NCBI GenBank assembly: GCA_035048485.1
Contig: CM068583.1
Span: forward strand, 27,773,841 to 27,837,840
Direction of reading: 5' to 3'
DNA length: 64,000 nucleotides
From: Pteria penguin
Lineage: Eukaryota; Mollusca; Bivalvia; Pterioida; Pteriidae
Part shown: piece after piece, positions 1-12,115 of the stretch
Numbering within the stretch: position 1 is the stretch's first letter
Layout of the letters: each line of letters starts with the position of its first letter
Notes under the pieces: model-generated
Databases searched by the model: none
The model's input: only the letters and a program-made list of their open reading frames with translations
What the model was told of the DNA's origin: nothing
Made by a program: the position numbers and the translations under genes

Positions 1-1415
1 AAAAAACGATAACATACGTATAAACAACAGTTCTGAAAAGCAACAAGCAGTTCCATTTATGCTTTGTGACATCAATGTTTACGTATCAAAATGTCATTGG
101 CGGGAATTCAGGACAAACGGATAAACAGTAGATAATTCTGTCTGGAACGAGAGAATAATGGAATTTATCAACATTTTGAGTTCCAGAAACGAAACGATCA
201 GTCGAGTTGAGGATTCTTCAACAAATCCATCCCTAGGCTTTATCTGATGTTGAGATTCGGAACTATTTGACTCGAAAGTGAACTTTTTCTATTTGAAATT
301 CAAAATGGTGATAGATTTTTTTTTGCACCGAATATGCTTAACACACCGTTATGTTTGTTTATGTCACTGTGGCTAACTTTTATATTATTTGAATATTTTG
401 TATGTTTCCTACTACTTATATATTATCGTTTTGTTACATTTGTTCTTAATTTTGTGATAAAAATGTTCAATCATCATTCATTCCTTCTGTCATCTGTCCT
501 AATGATAAACATTGATGTGATATAGGACAAACCAAAAGGGACTTAAGTTGAAACTCTATGTCGAGAAGAAACTCATATTTGTATTGATTTAATCTGTGAA
601 AGACAGATAGCATTAAATCTCACGATGATCAGAAAATTAGATCCTGAATTTTCTTTTCCTACATTTATTATTGATAATATGATCTTTAAGCATAAACAGG
701 ATACATTTAATGCATTTCAACACATTTTAAATGATGCATAGTTCTGTCCTCTGAACGTGGGTTTCTTGTTGTTGAGGGGGGGTTGTTTGTTTGTTTTTGT
801 TTATGTTTTTGTTTGTTTGTCTTTTTCTTGGGGGAGGGGGTTGCTCTTGCACTTAGGTCAGTTGGTAATTACTTTGCTTTCCAAATAATCAAGATTGCCA
901 CAGAAATATGACATCACTAAATTACTGAATTATTTCTTGACACAGGTATTCTCAATGTATCTCTCTATTCAAAAGGATTACATTATACAAATCTTATATA
1001 AGGAAGGCTGAAGAGGATCTGACTTACTTTGACGATAATATCTACCTAATGTAAAAAAGCAGGTGAGAATAGATAACATAAAAACGACAACAACAAACTG
1101 TGGCCGATAACACAGTCATAACTGTAGCAATTAGGTCGGTCAGGTAACATAACGGGCATTATACATCACAATGACCCCTTATCATGATCAATTACTATAA
1201 GTTCGCTGGTTGGAATAGTGATCAGAGGCATTGCATCTTTCATTATAGATTCTCTTGCCTAGCTTTATGGTCATTAACATTATTATCAAAAGAACGTTAT
1301 CTTAGTGCAGAAGAGAATGAATCGTACTCTCAACTGAGAAATTTTGTGAAAAAAACTTTCACAAATATGAAAGAGTAAACTCACAAATGAACTATGTTTA
1401 CCCTTCGGTATTTCT
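1..1415. other. Non-coding stretch, nothing recognised
   Basis: AT-rich sequence with only short, compositionally biased open frames and no domain I recognise. A G/T-rich low-complexity patch with GTTTG repeats and G runs lies at about 771-845. The 64-codon frame at 1184-1378 has no family signature and no convincing splice sites. Confidence 0.5.
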
Positions 1416-1420
1416 TCGTT

Positions 1421-1421
1421 T

Positions 1422-1470
<49 letters not shown>

Positions 1471-1511
1471 GCTACTGCTACTGCTACTGCTGCTACTGCT
1501 GCTGCTGCCGC

Positions 1512-1545
<34 letters not shown>
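1421..1545. repeat. Compound trinucleotide microsatellite (ACT)n-(GCT)n-(AAT)n
   Basis: Uninterrupted ACT repeats from about 1421 run into GCT/ACT/GCC repeats up to about 1512 and then an AAT run to about 1545. The poly-Thr/Ala/Asn and poly-Ser/Ile frames over it on the two strands are products of the repeat, not genes. Confidence 0.95.
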
Positions 1546-1547
<2 letters not shown>

Positions 1548-1555
1548 TATAACAA

Positions 1556-2700
1556 CTTATAGTAAATCTCAAAAAAGGGACGACAGTTAGAAAATCATAC
1601 ATTTATGATTATTATAACTTTTAATTGGGAAGAGTGTTTAGGAAATAAAGAAGAAATGGCTAAAATAAAAACCACATTCGTAATAATCACGAAATCATAG
1701 GGCTAATAGAATACAGTCATATAATCGAAACAACTGTTTACGGATAGAGACACACGACATCAGTTATTAGTTAACATTTAAGTATAGGAGGCAGTCAAAG
1801 GTGATAAGTTAAAACATGGATCAACCAAAGATGATAAGATCAGATGACCATGAAGAGTAAGTATCTTTTGTCGGCCACACCCATCGCGCATAATTCCAAA
1901 GAAGAGATAAAACCCATTGTCTATTTCGTGTATGTGACATAATCATCAAAATCATGCTATAGTAATACAAGATATAACGAGATGACTGGATCAAGATCAC
2001 AACTAAAATACATTAGGAATATTTATAAAAACCTGGTTAAGATTCATAGTACATAAGCCAATTAAAAGTTATAATAATTATAGATAAGTAAATAAATAAA
2101 TGAGTAGACTATGTAAATTTAGAAAATAAAATATAAAACTAATGATTCAGTCAAAAGTGGCATTTTCGTAAATATATCGAAATCGCGAAGCTCACCAAAT
2201 ATAAATATATATGAAGGGTTTGACCCACATGCAGTCAGCTGTGAATCAGTGTATAGATGTTGTCTTGCCAGGAACATATTATCAAAACTAAAATCTTATG
2301 AAGTGATACGTGTTGCATGATTTTATTTTTCAGATAGTTTGATAAGTAAAAATGGCAGTCACAAATTCCAATTTATTGTTCTTTTTGGGGTTCACGTATG
2401 GTCGTTAGCCGATGCTCTTTGGTGTGTTCTCTTTCTAACTGATTTTGAATATACTTCGGCTTTATTATTTTTGATTAGAGTTTTATGATTTTTGACTATA
2501 ATTTTATGATTTTCGATTACTGTTTATGATTTTTGAACACATATTTTTGTCTACTATTTTGGTTTATCCATCATCTAATCTGCTTAATTGTCTTCTGTCA
2601 TTGGTGCGACTAATCTTGCTCGAAGTGTAAGGTAGGTGTATGTGTGCAAATGTAGAATGTAATATTCAAAGAGCCAAGTCATATATTACACTATTTACAT
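1556..2700. other. Non-coding stretch with a short T-rich minisatellite
   Basis: No gene is visible. At 2461-2545 a unit of about 24 bp built on TTTTATGATTTTTGA is repeated three to four times. The following TGGTTTATCCATCATC resembles the tail sequence at 49275-49290 beyond the Penelope element, so this could be a decayed piece of the same repeat. That link is inference from a short match. Confidence 0.4.
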
Positions 2701-2708
2701 CTGATGCG

Positions 2709-2866
2709 CAGGCTTGGTGTAGAGTAAGCGCTTGGTTTGTGGCACGGAAGATTCAGGTTTGATTCACAATTACCATGTTTAAGAGGTTGCTTACCTCCCA
2801 CTTTCAGTTCGCGATATAACTAATGTATTGTTGATAGCGTAATAAAATATTCAACCGACACACCCT
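2709..2866 (+). repeat. tRNA-derived SINE, family A (diverged copy)
   Basis: It starts with a tRNA-like head, GGCTTGGTGTAG...TAAGCGC (A-box-like), followed by a B-box-like GGTTTGATTC. The body contains TTTAAGAGGTTG and GCGATATAACT and ends in TAAAATATTCAACC. The same order of blocks recurs at 6498, 12614, 18656 and 31618 (minus), which defines the family. I assign no published SINE name. Confidence 0.75.
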
Positions 2867-4084
2867 TCTCAGCTGCATTAAGTAATATAAGACAAAAACA
2901 TGTTAGTATTTCTACTTTAGAACAACTTACATGTACATATCTAGATACGTTTGTAACAAAAGTTTTAGGTTTCACTTACGATACTTCTCTTCAGAGTTGT
3001 TACTAAAGTTTGAAGTTTTATAAAAAACAAATACCACACTAGTTTCTACAGAGATCTAGTAATGAAATATAAAAAATTCAGATATTCTGATAATTTTGAG
3101 TATCGATGTGTAAAGGTGAAAACTTTGTCCATTGTCAACAATAATATGACCTAAAATTAATCAGTACTCCTACCTTACAATCCAGGGACCTTAATTCGCT
3201 TCCAGATCAGCAGAGTCAATGTTAATCTTGTTGATGTTGCTTTAAACTTAGGTTTATTTGTATGATACTTTCGTTGTATGAAAATATTTTCATGACTTCC
3301 TAGCTTGTGTAGCCTTTTTGTCCTTGTTCTCGAAAGTGAAGTCTATTTATAGATTTTTTTCTGTGTGTCCCTTTAATTATAGTGCTGTTTAGACTAGTGG
3401 GTCGGTGGATTTCTTCACCGGATAAAGAAACAAATGAATCTGAGATGTTATTACAAATGACCGTCATCACTTGGAGTTCCAACTGCATTGTAATCGAATG
3501 CTTTCTCCAACGCGATTGTTTTTGCCCATGCTTTCGGATTTGCTATATTCTTTTAATCTTTCAGCTTATAACTGATTTCGATTTCTCTTTCTTCATTCTT
3601 TGATATTTTTTCTGAATGTATCATTTTATATTCACGTAGATTCCTTTATCAAAGTGTGTTATCAGTGTTTTGTACACGATACATAAACACCGTATTTGTA
3701 CTTGAGGCGATTAATTTGGATGGTGTGTAACATTTATGGTGACAAGTCTTTCAGATTTACTATTATTTCATTTATCTCTTCCATTACCAATGAGATACAT
3801 GGGACACTTTCCATGAAATATGTGCGTAGCGACCCTGTAGAAGGCGCAATTATTTATAAATAGATACGAAGGAAAAATATCTGTTTGATATATTCTGTAA
3901 AGAGGAGAGTTATATATTTGAATTTTTGCCTATACGTTCCGCTACCACTATCTGAATTAGAATATGTACTGTTAAAAAATAAAAATACATTCTCAACATT
4001 TTTTCTCATAATTTTCTTTCAGTTATGTCGATACTACTCGGGAGAGGATTTTCAAATGTAAAACTCAATTTCCATATTGCTCAA

Positions 4085-4190
4085 ACATATTTAAGAGGAT
4101 GGTTTCCTCTTGCTTCCATCTTGCAATAACTGAAAAATTGTTGAAAGCAACATAAGCAAATGTGTTGTAAAAACCATTAACCAGTTGACT
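4085..4190 (+). repeat. SINE family A, 3' body fragment
   Basis: This carries the body blocks of the family (TTTAAGAGG, TTTCCTCTTGCTTCCAT, GCAATAACTGAAAAATTG, TTGAAAGCAAC) without the tRNA head. It is a 5'-truncated copy, as is common after retrotransposition. Confidence 0.65.
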
Positions 4191-4474
4191 TGATTCAAAT
4201 CGACAAAATAACAATATGATATTGGGCATCCTGTATTGAAAAATATAGGCTGCTAGACTTCAAAGCATTCCATTTTCTACCCTAATCTAATATGCTAATA
4301 TGGTCATAGATAAAATATGTTTGATATGTATACAATTCTGTGTAATTTTTATTTAAATAAAATATAAGCATAAACTCCCCACCCCCTACTTAAAATCCAC
4401 CGAGACTTCAGAATCTTTCATTTAATTTTAGGGTGTAAATAATGTATTTAACGAAATTATTTAGAATAATACAA

Positions 4475-4582
4475 AGATCTCTTAATTAGGAATATATGTT
4501 TAATATTTGCTCTCTCTTCTCTTGTTAAGAGATCCTTAATTAGAAAAATATGTTTTATATCTTCTCACTCTACTCATGTTAT
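4475..4582. repeat. Two-copy tandem duplication (~54 bp)
   Basis: AGATCTCTTAATTAGGAA and the TATGTTTAATAT/CTCTC block that follows are repeated in diverged form as AGATCCTTAATTAGAAAA with TATGTTTTATATCTTCTC. It is a local duplication with no coding content. Confidence 0.6.
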
Positions 4583-6491
4583 ATAATTTCAGTTTTATCC
4601 ATTTCTACTCTGTTAAATATCATCTTGTTTCATCCGCCAATACCTCCAAATTTAAGATAAACAAATTAGGATCGATAATTTACTAGACCATAGATCAATT
4701 GATTAAGCAGAAGTTCAGAGCAATGATAATTTACCTCTAGGTGTTCTATATTACTGCGAACCTGATTTATGTTTTCTAAGAAAATTATAGTTAATGGTAA
4801 TTGGGCTTTACGAAATCGATCTCGTTAAATGAATACTGTCAGTACAAAGCATATAATGTTTACTTACTGTTCACAATCGCTGATATGCGGAACCTTAGGA
4901 ATGGTGAGCAGTCTTAAATAATGTTTATTAATATCGTTTTTATTGTCGGATGTTAAGTTAATAATTATAACAGATCCCGAAACTGTCTTCCTCATCTATA
5001 TCGTATCAACTGGGAATAGAAAATGAAAACACATATAACTATGGAAAATAATATTGGTAAAATATTCTCGATACTCTCATAAAATAGGAAAATGATTTCA
5101 AAGTTCTATATAAACCAATAATGAAAAATTACTAAATAAATTAATAGAAATAAAAAGAAAATAGAATATGTATTTTGTGTTCTTTTTTCTTGTCCTCTCT
5201 CTTCTTTTTCTTTCTGTCTTTTTTTTTTTTTTTATATGGTTGTTGGGTTTTTTTGTATTTTGTTTTTGTTTTATTTTGTTCCCTTATATGCATTTATCTA
5301 TGACTTTACGTTATTGTCATAACATACTGAAGATACGTAGGAAGGCTAACGTCACAAGTAAGTACACAGTTAAAACATTGATATACAAATATACTTCAAC
5401 CGAATATTATGGCCGTACTATTGATAAAGTGACCAGAAATTAATATTCAAGTAAGAAATAAAATACTTTGTATATAAATTTAAGATACTTAACTATGAGT
5501 CATTCGGTAATTCGGTTAACAATACAGAATCTAACTACGTGAGTACTATGTAATATACATATATCGTGTATGAAACTCTGAACAAACATTTGAAAACGGG
5601 ACGGACAAAGGAAAAGGTCTGATGCACGACAAAAACCTCCAAGAACATAGCAAATACAGATGACTGGTTAAAGAAAAACCATCATTTAAAATCCTATTGC
5701 ACAGTAGATGCAGTCCTGAGTTACGGCGGTCAGTTGAAATGAAAGACATGTACATTTGCTTCATTTGTATGACAGAAGCCTTAATATAAACACAGAAATA
5801 TCTTATTGTAATGCAGTTGCCATACCGATCTTGATAGGTCACAGAAGTAACAATAGTCAATTGCATAGTTGACTGATTTATTGACCTATCTTTTAATTTC
5901 CTGCATAATTTGTAATACAAAATGTAGATCTGAATACTCCCTTGGTGTAATTAAGATGGAGGCTTTAACCTCACATGGAAATCTGCATTTATATTGAATG
6001 TTAAATAAATCCGTTTCTACGGCCGAAAAATGATGTCAGTATCATCAACATGTATATTCATGTCAGTATGCAAATTGTCAATTTAGATTACATTATCAAC
6101 AGGTTTCATTTCCTCTTCAAATTACATCCTTCGCTTTTTTCCTGAATGTTATTTCATGAAAATAGCATAACATTACAGTGAGAGGATAATAGAAAATACA
6201 AGTAATTAAAACGAATTTACCAGATGAAAGGTGCAGATAATAAATTGAGGGTTGTCATTCTAAATTATATAGCTGATCACACTTGGTTGTTATGATGGAT
6301 ATACAGTAACGGAATTCAGTTTTTTTGCGAGTGTTCGATCATGAGTTAAATTATAAACACTTCCAATGATTAAATACCTTGTAAAACCAAGTAAGACATG
6401 CAGATCTTTTAACTGTCTTACATAAACATCATTTTGCAGCTGAAAAAAAATACAAGTAATCATCTGATAATGTGAAAACTATCGAAAAACT

Positions 6492-6670
6492 CCAAAGATT
6501 AAAGGTTAAGCGCTTGGATTGCGGCGCCGACGATCCGGGTTCGATTCCTGGATTGCGCTACTATGTTTAAGAGGTTGGTAACCTCCTGCTTCCATGTCGC
6601 GATATAACTGAAATATTGTTGAAAGCGACGTAAAACACCAATCAACCAACCAACCAACCAAAGATTAAAG
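6492..6670 (+). repeat. SINE family A copy with target-site duplication
   Basis: The best-preserved insertion in the window. The 13-bp CCAAAGATTAAAG occurs at 6492-6504 and again at 6658-6670, a plausible target-site duplication. The element has AAGCGCTTGG, a B-box-like GGTTCGATTCC, the GAGGTTGGTAACCTCC body block and a (CAAC)n tail. The upstream half of the tRNA head is missing, so the copy is 5' truncated. Part of the right repeat overlaps the CCAA tail, so the strictly informative part is AAAGATTAAAG. Confidence 0.85.
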
Positions 6671-7473
6671 AGCAAATAAGCATCCGCCTTAATTAGTTTG
6701 ATACATACTGTATTATAAAGGTTCACTTCAGTTCGTATGGTCTCAAGGTCGTATAATATAAAGGGTAAAAGAGTTTATTATCGACATGCAGGTAGAATTA
6801 AGTATGGGTTTAAGTATAGATAACCGTACGGTGACCTGTGTTCAAATCAGTATATTAATTTTGAAAACAATGAACGCATATTGAAATGCAAAATACTTTC
6901 ATCAATGATGATATAAAATCTTATTAATCTCATAGATATTCATTAAATTAGTATCTTTATCATTAAAAGTTAATTTTAAATCAAGTTTTTAATGAAAAAC
7001 TACACAAAATATGTATTAGAAAAAAATAATGTCATAGAAGAAAGGATAAGAAAGAAAATATGACAAATAAAGACCAGTAGGGCGATATCAGAGCTATAAA
7101 AAAGGAGTGTAAAACCTTTGAACACTTTACTTCATGACTTTTCGTGATTATTGTGATACAGCGTTCTTTCCTATTTATGTAGGTATCTGATGTTATAATC
7201 ATTTATTGTGATGTCACAGATTTCTATGGAAGCGTCATTCTACGTAGTTTTACACCGTTTTCTATAGATTTGGGCTTACGTCACAATTATTCTACGTCAG
7301 AAACCTAAAAAGTGTAAATAACAGTTTTGAAAAGACCCATTACAAATACATGTAGACATTATTTATAAGTATAAAATATATCATAACGGAGAGGGATGAG
7401 ATTCATACATGTTTGTGTTTATCGTGTGTTTGTCTGATAGGATATTGTATCATTCCGTCCTAAATGGCCATGG
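6671..7473. other. Non-coding stretch, nothing recognised
   Basis: AT-rich, without long open frames, repeats or splice-site patterns that I could tie to a gene. Confidence 0.5.
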
Positions 7474-7601
7474 CAGTGGCGGATTTAAAGGTCACATATT
7501 TACTAGTAAAAATCCATATTTTGCAACAAAAATGGCTGAGAAGTTTGGCTAATACCCATTAGCCCCTCCCCCCTTTTGCGGAAATCCTGGATCTGCCACT
7601 G
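7474..7601. mobile_element. Short inverted-repeat element (MITE-like), CAGTGGCGGA termini
   Basis: The left end CAGTGGCGGATTTAAAG and the reverse complement of the right end (CAGTGGCAGATCCAGGAT) are alike over about 12 bp. The interior, with AAAAATCCA and GGCTAATAC, matches the element at 17409-17552. Flanking pentamers are CATGG (left) and CATGA (right), close to a 5-bp target duplication. It is non-coding and must rely on a transposase elsewhere if it is a DNA transposon derivative. Confidence 0.65.
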
Positions 7602-9815
7602 CATGATACGTACTTGAAAAATTTATTTCCATGTCACTTTTGTCCTCATATTGGACCTGGGTGTGTATCACTTCGTGTACAAGCAAGCGACGAAATTCCG
7701 GCAGAATTCAAATGCGGGTCATTTCGGACATACACTTTAAGTCGTTCTTATTTCTTGTATGCATAAAATTCTTTTCACATAGAAAATCATCAACAATAAA
7801 CAAACAAATAAACAAACAAAAACACGGAGTTCCTTCTTAAATGGTATTTTGGGTTTAACATTGGTAAAAAAAAATCTCAAAAATTCATCCAATACGCATT
7901 TATATTACTACCTTTCCCCCTTTACTGTGTGTTACCCTCAACTTAAAATATGAACAATAGTGAAATATAAAACAGGTGATGACACAGAGCGGTAACATGT
8001 ATAAATATCTATAGATTTGTTTGATAATGAATTTCATCTATCTATTGTTTAGTGACAGTCGAAGTATTTGAGATGTATTAGTTTATTTGATCCTAATCCA
8101 CTGTTCATAGGGAATACGGATTCAGAGCAATATCCGTTATTCATTTTGATAAATATTTGATTGGGGAAAGGCAATTATGTGTCACACCATATGCAAGTAT
8201 TTAAAAATTATTCATAGCAGATGAAGGTATAAAAGCTATGCTGTGTTTCTAATGTTTTAGTTAAGTAGGATGAATGAAAAAATTTGACTCTATCACATTA
8301 TCCTTTATGTTTTATTCCTATATACAATGAACTCGGACAAACGATTCTCGGATAATTTTACACGTAAACGAGTTTCTTTTGAGAAATACATGATGGAGTT
8401 AACTCAGATTCACATCTTATTTTGTAACAGAGGGGAAAATAACATAAAAAAGGCATGCATTCTTATATGATACACAATGTCTGTTGGTTCAACTGTCAGT
8501 ATATCATACTAGCTAACATTTAGATCGTAAGATGAATTGGTACATGCATGATAGAATTGTTCTGCATACATGCAAGCAACTGAATGCGACAATGATCTAC
8601 ATCAATAAATACCAATATTAGATTTTGTTTTGATGTATAAATAATTTATACAAGTCAGCTGTCTTTTGAAATCTAATTCTAAAAGGGGACACTCCTAAGT
8701 CAACTGGCAGATTCCATAGATGCCCCATTGGTGTGTTGCTGATCTTCTTTCCTCATCTCTATCATAGCTTTTCCTCTATCAAATCCAACCACGAAATGTG
8801 AGTACTAGGGCCTATCTTTACGATCAGTATCAAGTCGCTGAAAGGTATAAGTCAGGATACACCAGTTTGACCATTCATATACAATCACTTGCGGGATCGT
8901 GTAGTCAAGTCCAGGGGCAGGAAATTTCGCTTGCGAACACATCGCCCAGATCGATATATGGGTTTAATTCAACATGCAGAAGTTTTGCTAAACAAATCGC
9001 CAGATTTTTCTCCCATAGCGTATACATTCACCAGAGAATAATAATCGGCTACGATTTCTTTCGGCAGGAAATCATTTGAAATAAAGTCGTTTTAAATGCC
9101 CCTAACAGTTTCAAGTTTGTTGCAGGACACCACTTCTCCTGATTTTATGTCAGATATTACTTCTTCTTCTAGGTAGACAAGGGGACATAAGTAACATAAG
9201 TAAATGTAGCTGATTTTTTCCAGTATAAAATTTCTTCGAACTTACTGAAAAAAAAATTATCTAAGACATTAATTGATAAATGATAATTACAAACGCTTCT
9301 TCTTTTTTCTTTACGGCATTAATTGTGGATTTTGTTGTTATATTTCATTTGTCGCATTTTCATCCATTCTTTATCGTTTCCTTTTTCCCTCTATATGAAG
9401 AATGAGGAGAATTCCTATCGGAGTATAATCTAGCACTGGCAATGACTGTCGATAAATAATTAAAAAATAATGGCTAATACAGGATTCAAGTTGATCTACG
9501 TTTGGTTCCTTTATTTTCAAAGGATTTCCTGTAATATCATTCGTCATGAAAACCTCTCTCGGCCAAAACGTACTAATGTGACTGCAAATAACATTCTCCT
9601 TAGTAAAAAGAAACTTAAACTAAAGCAGTGGCATATCCAGTGTACACGTGTATATATACAATTCAGAACTATCCAGGCTGAATGTAAATAATACATGTAT
9701 ATGTATATATGTTTTAGTAACTGTAGAATCTGATACCAGTGTGTATATGTATCAATTATTTTACACATTTTAGATTTAAATTTTGTTCATGAAAAAACGT
9801 CCCCTTAATATATTT
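7602..9815. other. Non-coding stretch, nothing recognised
   Basis: Several frames of 65-93 codons occur (for example at 8798-9079 on the plus strand) but none shows a domain or splice structure. The minus strand of 8870-9080 has a rather protein-like frame that ends in a stop. I could not assign it to a family. Confidence 0.45.
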
Positions 9816-9817
9816 GT

Positions 9818-10432
9818 ATGTTCAGTGTTACAGTATGTGTGGCATTCAGGGGCGTAGCCAGAGTGCAAATGATGTGTACGCACCAGACAGGCAGGGGGTT
9901 TGAGGGCTGCCTTGAAGCCCAAAGTGGGTCCAGGGCAAAGTTCCGGTGGGAGCCCAGGGGGGGGGGCGAACCTCAGCAGAAGCTAATGGATTTTAGTGCT
10001 TTAAAGAAGGATTTTTTTTTTCACTTTTATCAAAGGAATTGCAACAGTACTACCAATCTGGAAAGGAAAACTACCACGTCTCTCTCTCTCATGAGACACT
10101 ATATTTTTGACAAAATGATGTGTACGCACGTGCGTATTTGGAGTAATGGTAGCGACGCCACTGGCATTTGTTTGTACAGTGGTAGAATATGTCATTTGTA
10201 TGTGCAGTCTTACAGTATGTGTGTCATTCGTATGTGCAGTGTTATAGTATGTGTGTCATTTGTATGTGCAGTGTTACAGCGTGTGCGTCATTTGTATGTA
10301 CAGTGTTACAGTATGTGTGTCATTTATATGTGCAGTATTACAGTACATGTGCCCTTCGAACGTGCAGTGTTACAGTATTTGTGTCATCGTATATGCAGTG
10401 TTACAGTATGTGTGTCATTTGTATGTTTTTGG
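9818..10432. repeat. 32-bp minisatellite, interrupted by a MITE
   Basis: Units of about 32 bp built around GTGCAGTGTTACAGTATGTG and TGTCATTTGTAT repeat about eight times between 10185 and 10432. A single unit lies upstream at 9820-9846. The gap between them is exactly the inverted-repeat element at 9847-10163. Cys/Val-rich frames over the array in all three plus frames are repeat artefacts. Confidence 0.9.
9847..10163. mobile_element. MITE-like element with 5-bp target duplication
   Basis: The ends are CAGGGGCGTAGCCA and the complement of TAGCGACGCCACTG, an inverted repeat of the CAGTGGCG type. GCATT flanks it on both sides (9842-9846 and 10164-10168), a clean 5-bp target-site duplication. 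A direct repeat, AATGATGTGTACGCAC, lies near both ends (about 9867 and 10114). The 317-bp element has no transposase frame. It inserted into an existing minisatellite unit. Confidence 0.8.
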
Positions 10433-12115
10433 TAGCCATATCGGGTGCAGGTGCGAGTACACTTCTCGAGCACCTACTCCTTCCTCCGATTTCCAGAGGT
10501 CCATGAAAGTGCCACACTGACATACGATGAATTCTTCTCGTATTTTACACTGCAGTGATATTGATATACGTAGATATACGAATTAAAAAAAAAAACAGCG
10601 CGAAATGTCAATCTGAAGCTCAGACAATATTGGGGCACATGGCGAAAACTGTCGTAAAGGGAAGATTATCATGATTATTACGTTGGAAAAAGTGTAAAGT
10701 ATACCAATTTCATATCTGTAACACAATACACATTACTCGCCATACACGAGGTTTTTTTAACAATAATAAAACATATCATTAACAAGTAATTATATGTATA
10801 ACATATACTACTATATTATATGATACAATGAGAAGAATACTAAATTGTAATATGACTTCTTAGCCACTAAATCACTACAAGTTTTTTTTTTTTTTTTTTG
10901 TTTGCTTGTTTGTTTGGTTTTTTGTTTGTTTTTTTTTTTTGGGGGGGGGTGTCTTCTAAGAAATGGATAATCTTCAACCCTTCGCCTCCAAAATTATGCC
11001 ATTCTAAGTTCGTTTGTTAACATTTCAACCACATAACCACGCAAGTATTGCATCCAAACCATATGTAAGAAATAAACAAAAAATTTCTTCGCTAACTTCA
11101 CCCTTCCTCTGTATACAAAACACAATATACATGAAATATTTCTCGTACTGTATGTTTTGTCAGAGGACTCTATTAAACCCTTCGTCTTTTTCATGATTAT
11201 ACACGACCTTTGGGAAGGTTGTAAATCGCTGCTACTAGCTATTGCAGTCAATGATCAATGTATTCAGAATCGTCTGTTAATATCCGCTACCCACATACTG
11301 TACCTAAGATAACTGTCAACAGTTAAGGTCAACTAAAGGTTATTATGATATACTATCAAAGCACAGTTTTCGAAAGCTAATTAAATTAAAACAAACGATG
11401 ATGTATACATTTTTTCTTTCATTAAAGTTTCCTCTTTTTTATTTATTTTTTTTTTTTTTTGATAAAGAAACAATCACTTAATAAATTACAATCTTGTCTA
11501 ATAGGTAATAGATAAATCTAAAACACAATCCTGTGGCCAGTAGAAAGTACATGGAAGTCTATACTAGAATAGTGAGCGAAGGAAGGCAAGTGACACATTA
11601 GAATTTTTGGATATTCAGAATTGACGTTGGAGATATGTAGAGGTTGATAAGGCATAGATTCATGACGGATATTTGGCTATACCCATTCAATTCAACACCG
11701 TGTCGTGTTCAATCAAATGCTTTGGGGTGTTTTCATTCTTACATGATACGTCAAGGTTCTGAGAGTATTAGGTAAACGACCGTTATTTGGGTCATTCTTC
11801 GAGCCGTTGCTCTATCAGTGTAAAGAAAAAAACCCAAATGTACACTGTATAGTTTTCATCCATACAGTGGTTAGTCAGTGTGAGTGTTGGAGGGTGTCGC
11901 ATTACTCAATATCGGAGATCATAAATAATTGCACAAACACTGGGAGACCTCTCTAAACGACGCTGAAGGAAGAGTTATTTTAAAACGCAGGGATGAATAA
12001 ATTTGAACTTTTTGACACTTTTCCTTATAAGAAGAAAATGGTGAAATGTACCGAGAATTACGAGGGTAATAAGGATGTCAATATATACGACAGTGTACCA
12101 ATGTGTTCAGTGTTG
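10433..12115. other. Non-coding stretch downstream of the ankyrin gene A
   Basis: No supported gene. Low-complexity T/G patches lie at 10881-10951 and a T run at 11440-11460. The rest is AT-rich unique sequence containing the presumed 3' flank of gene A (minus strand). Confidence 0.5.

Larger units (their letters stand above)
2867..6491. other. Non-coding stretch with minor repeats
   Basis: No supported gene. The 124-codon minus-strand frame at 5546-5920 has no recognisable domain and unremarkable composition. Other contents are a SINE tail (4085-4190) and a small tandem duplication (4475-4582). There are also T-rich low-complexity patches near 5168-5280. Confidence 0.5.

Noticed and set aside
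1381..1602. Poly-Ser or poly-Thr/Ala/Asn proteins
   Set aside because: Translations of a trinucleotide microsatellite on opposite strands.
5546..5920. 124-codon minus-strand frame
   Set aside because: No domain, no repeats and no splice support; the length is possible by chance in a window of this size.
6498..6657. tRNA gene
   Set aside because: The A-box and B-box-like segments belong to a tRNA-derived SINE with a body, a tail and a target duplication; no cloverleaf with acceptor stem is present.
8870..9080. Minus-strand frame resembling coding sequence (LPKEIVADYYSLVNVYAMGEKSG)
   Set aside because: It stops after about 30 codons and I cannot link it to a family; too weak to call a pseudogene.
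9818..10520. Cys/Val-rich frames of 89-205 codons in all three plus frames
   Set aside because: They run across a MITE and a 32-bp minisatellite; all frames being open at once is a repeat artefact.
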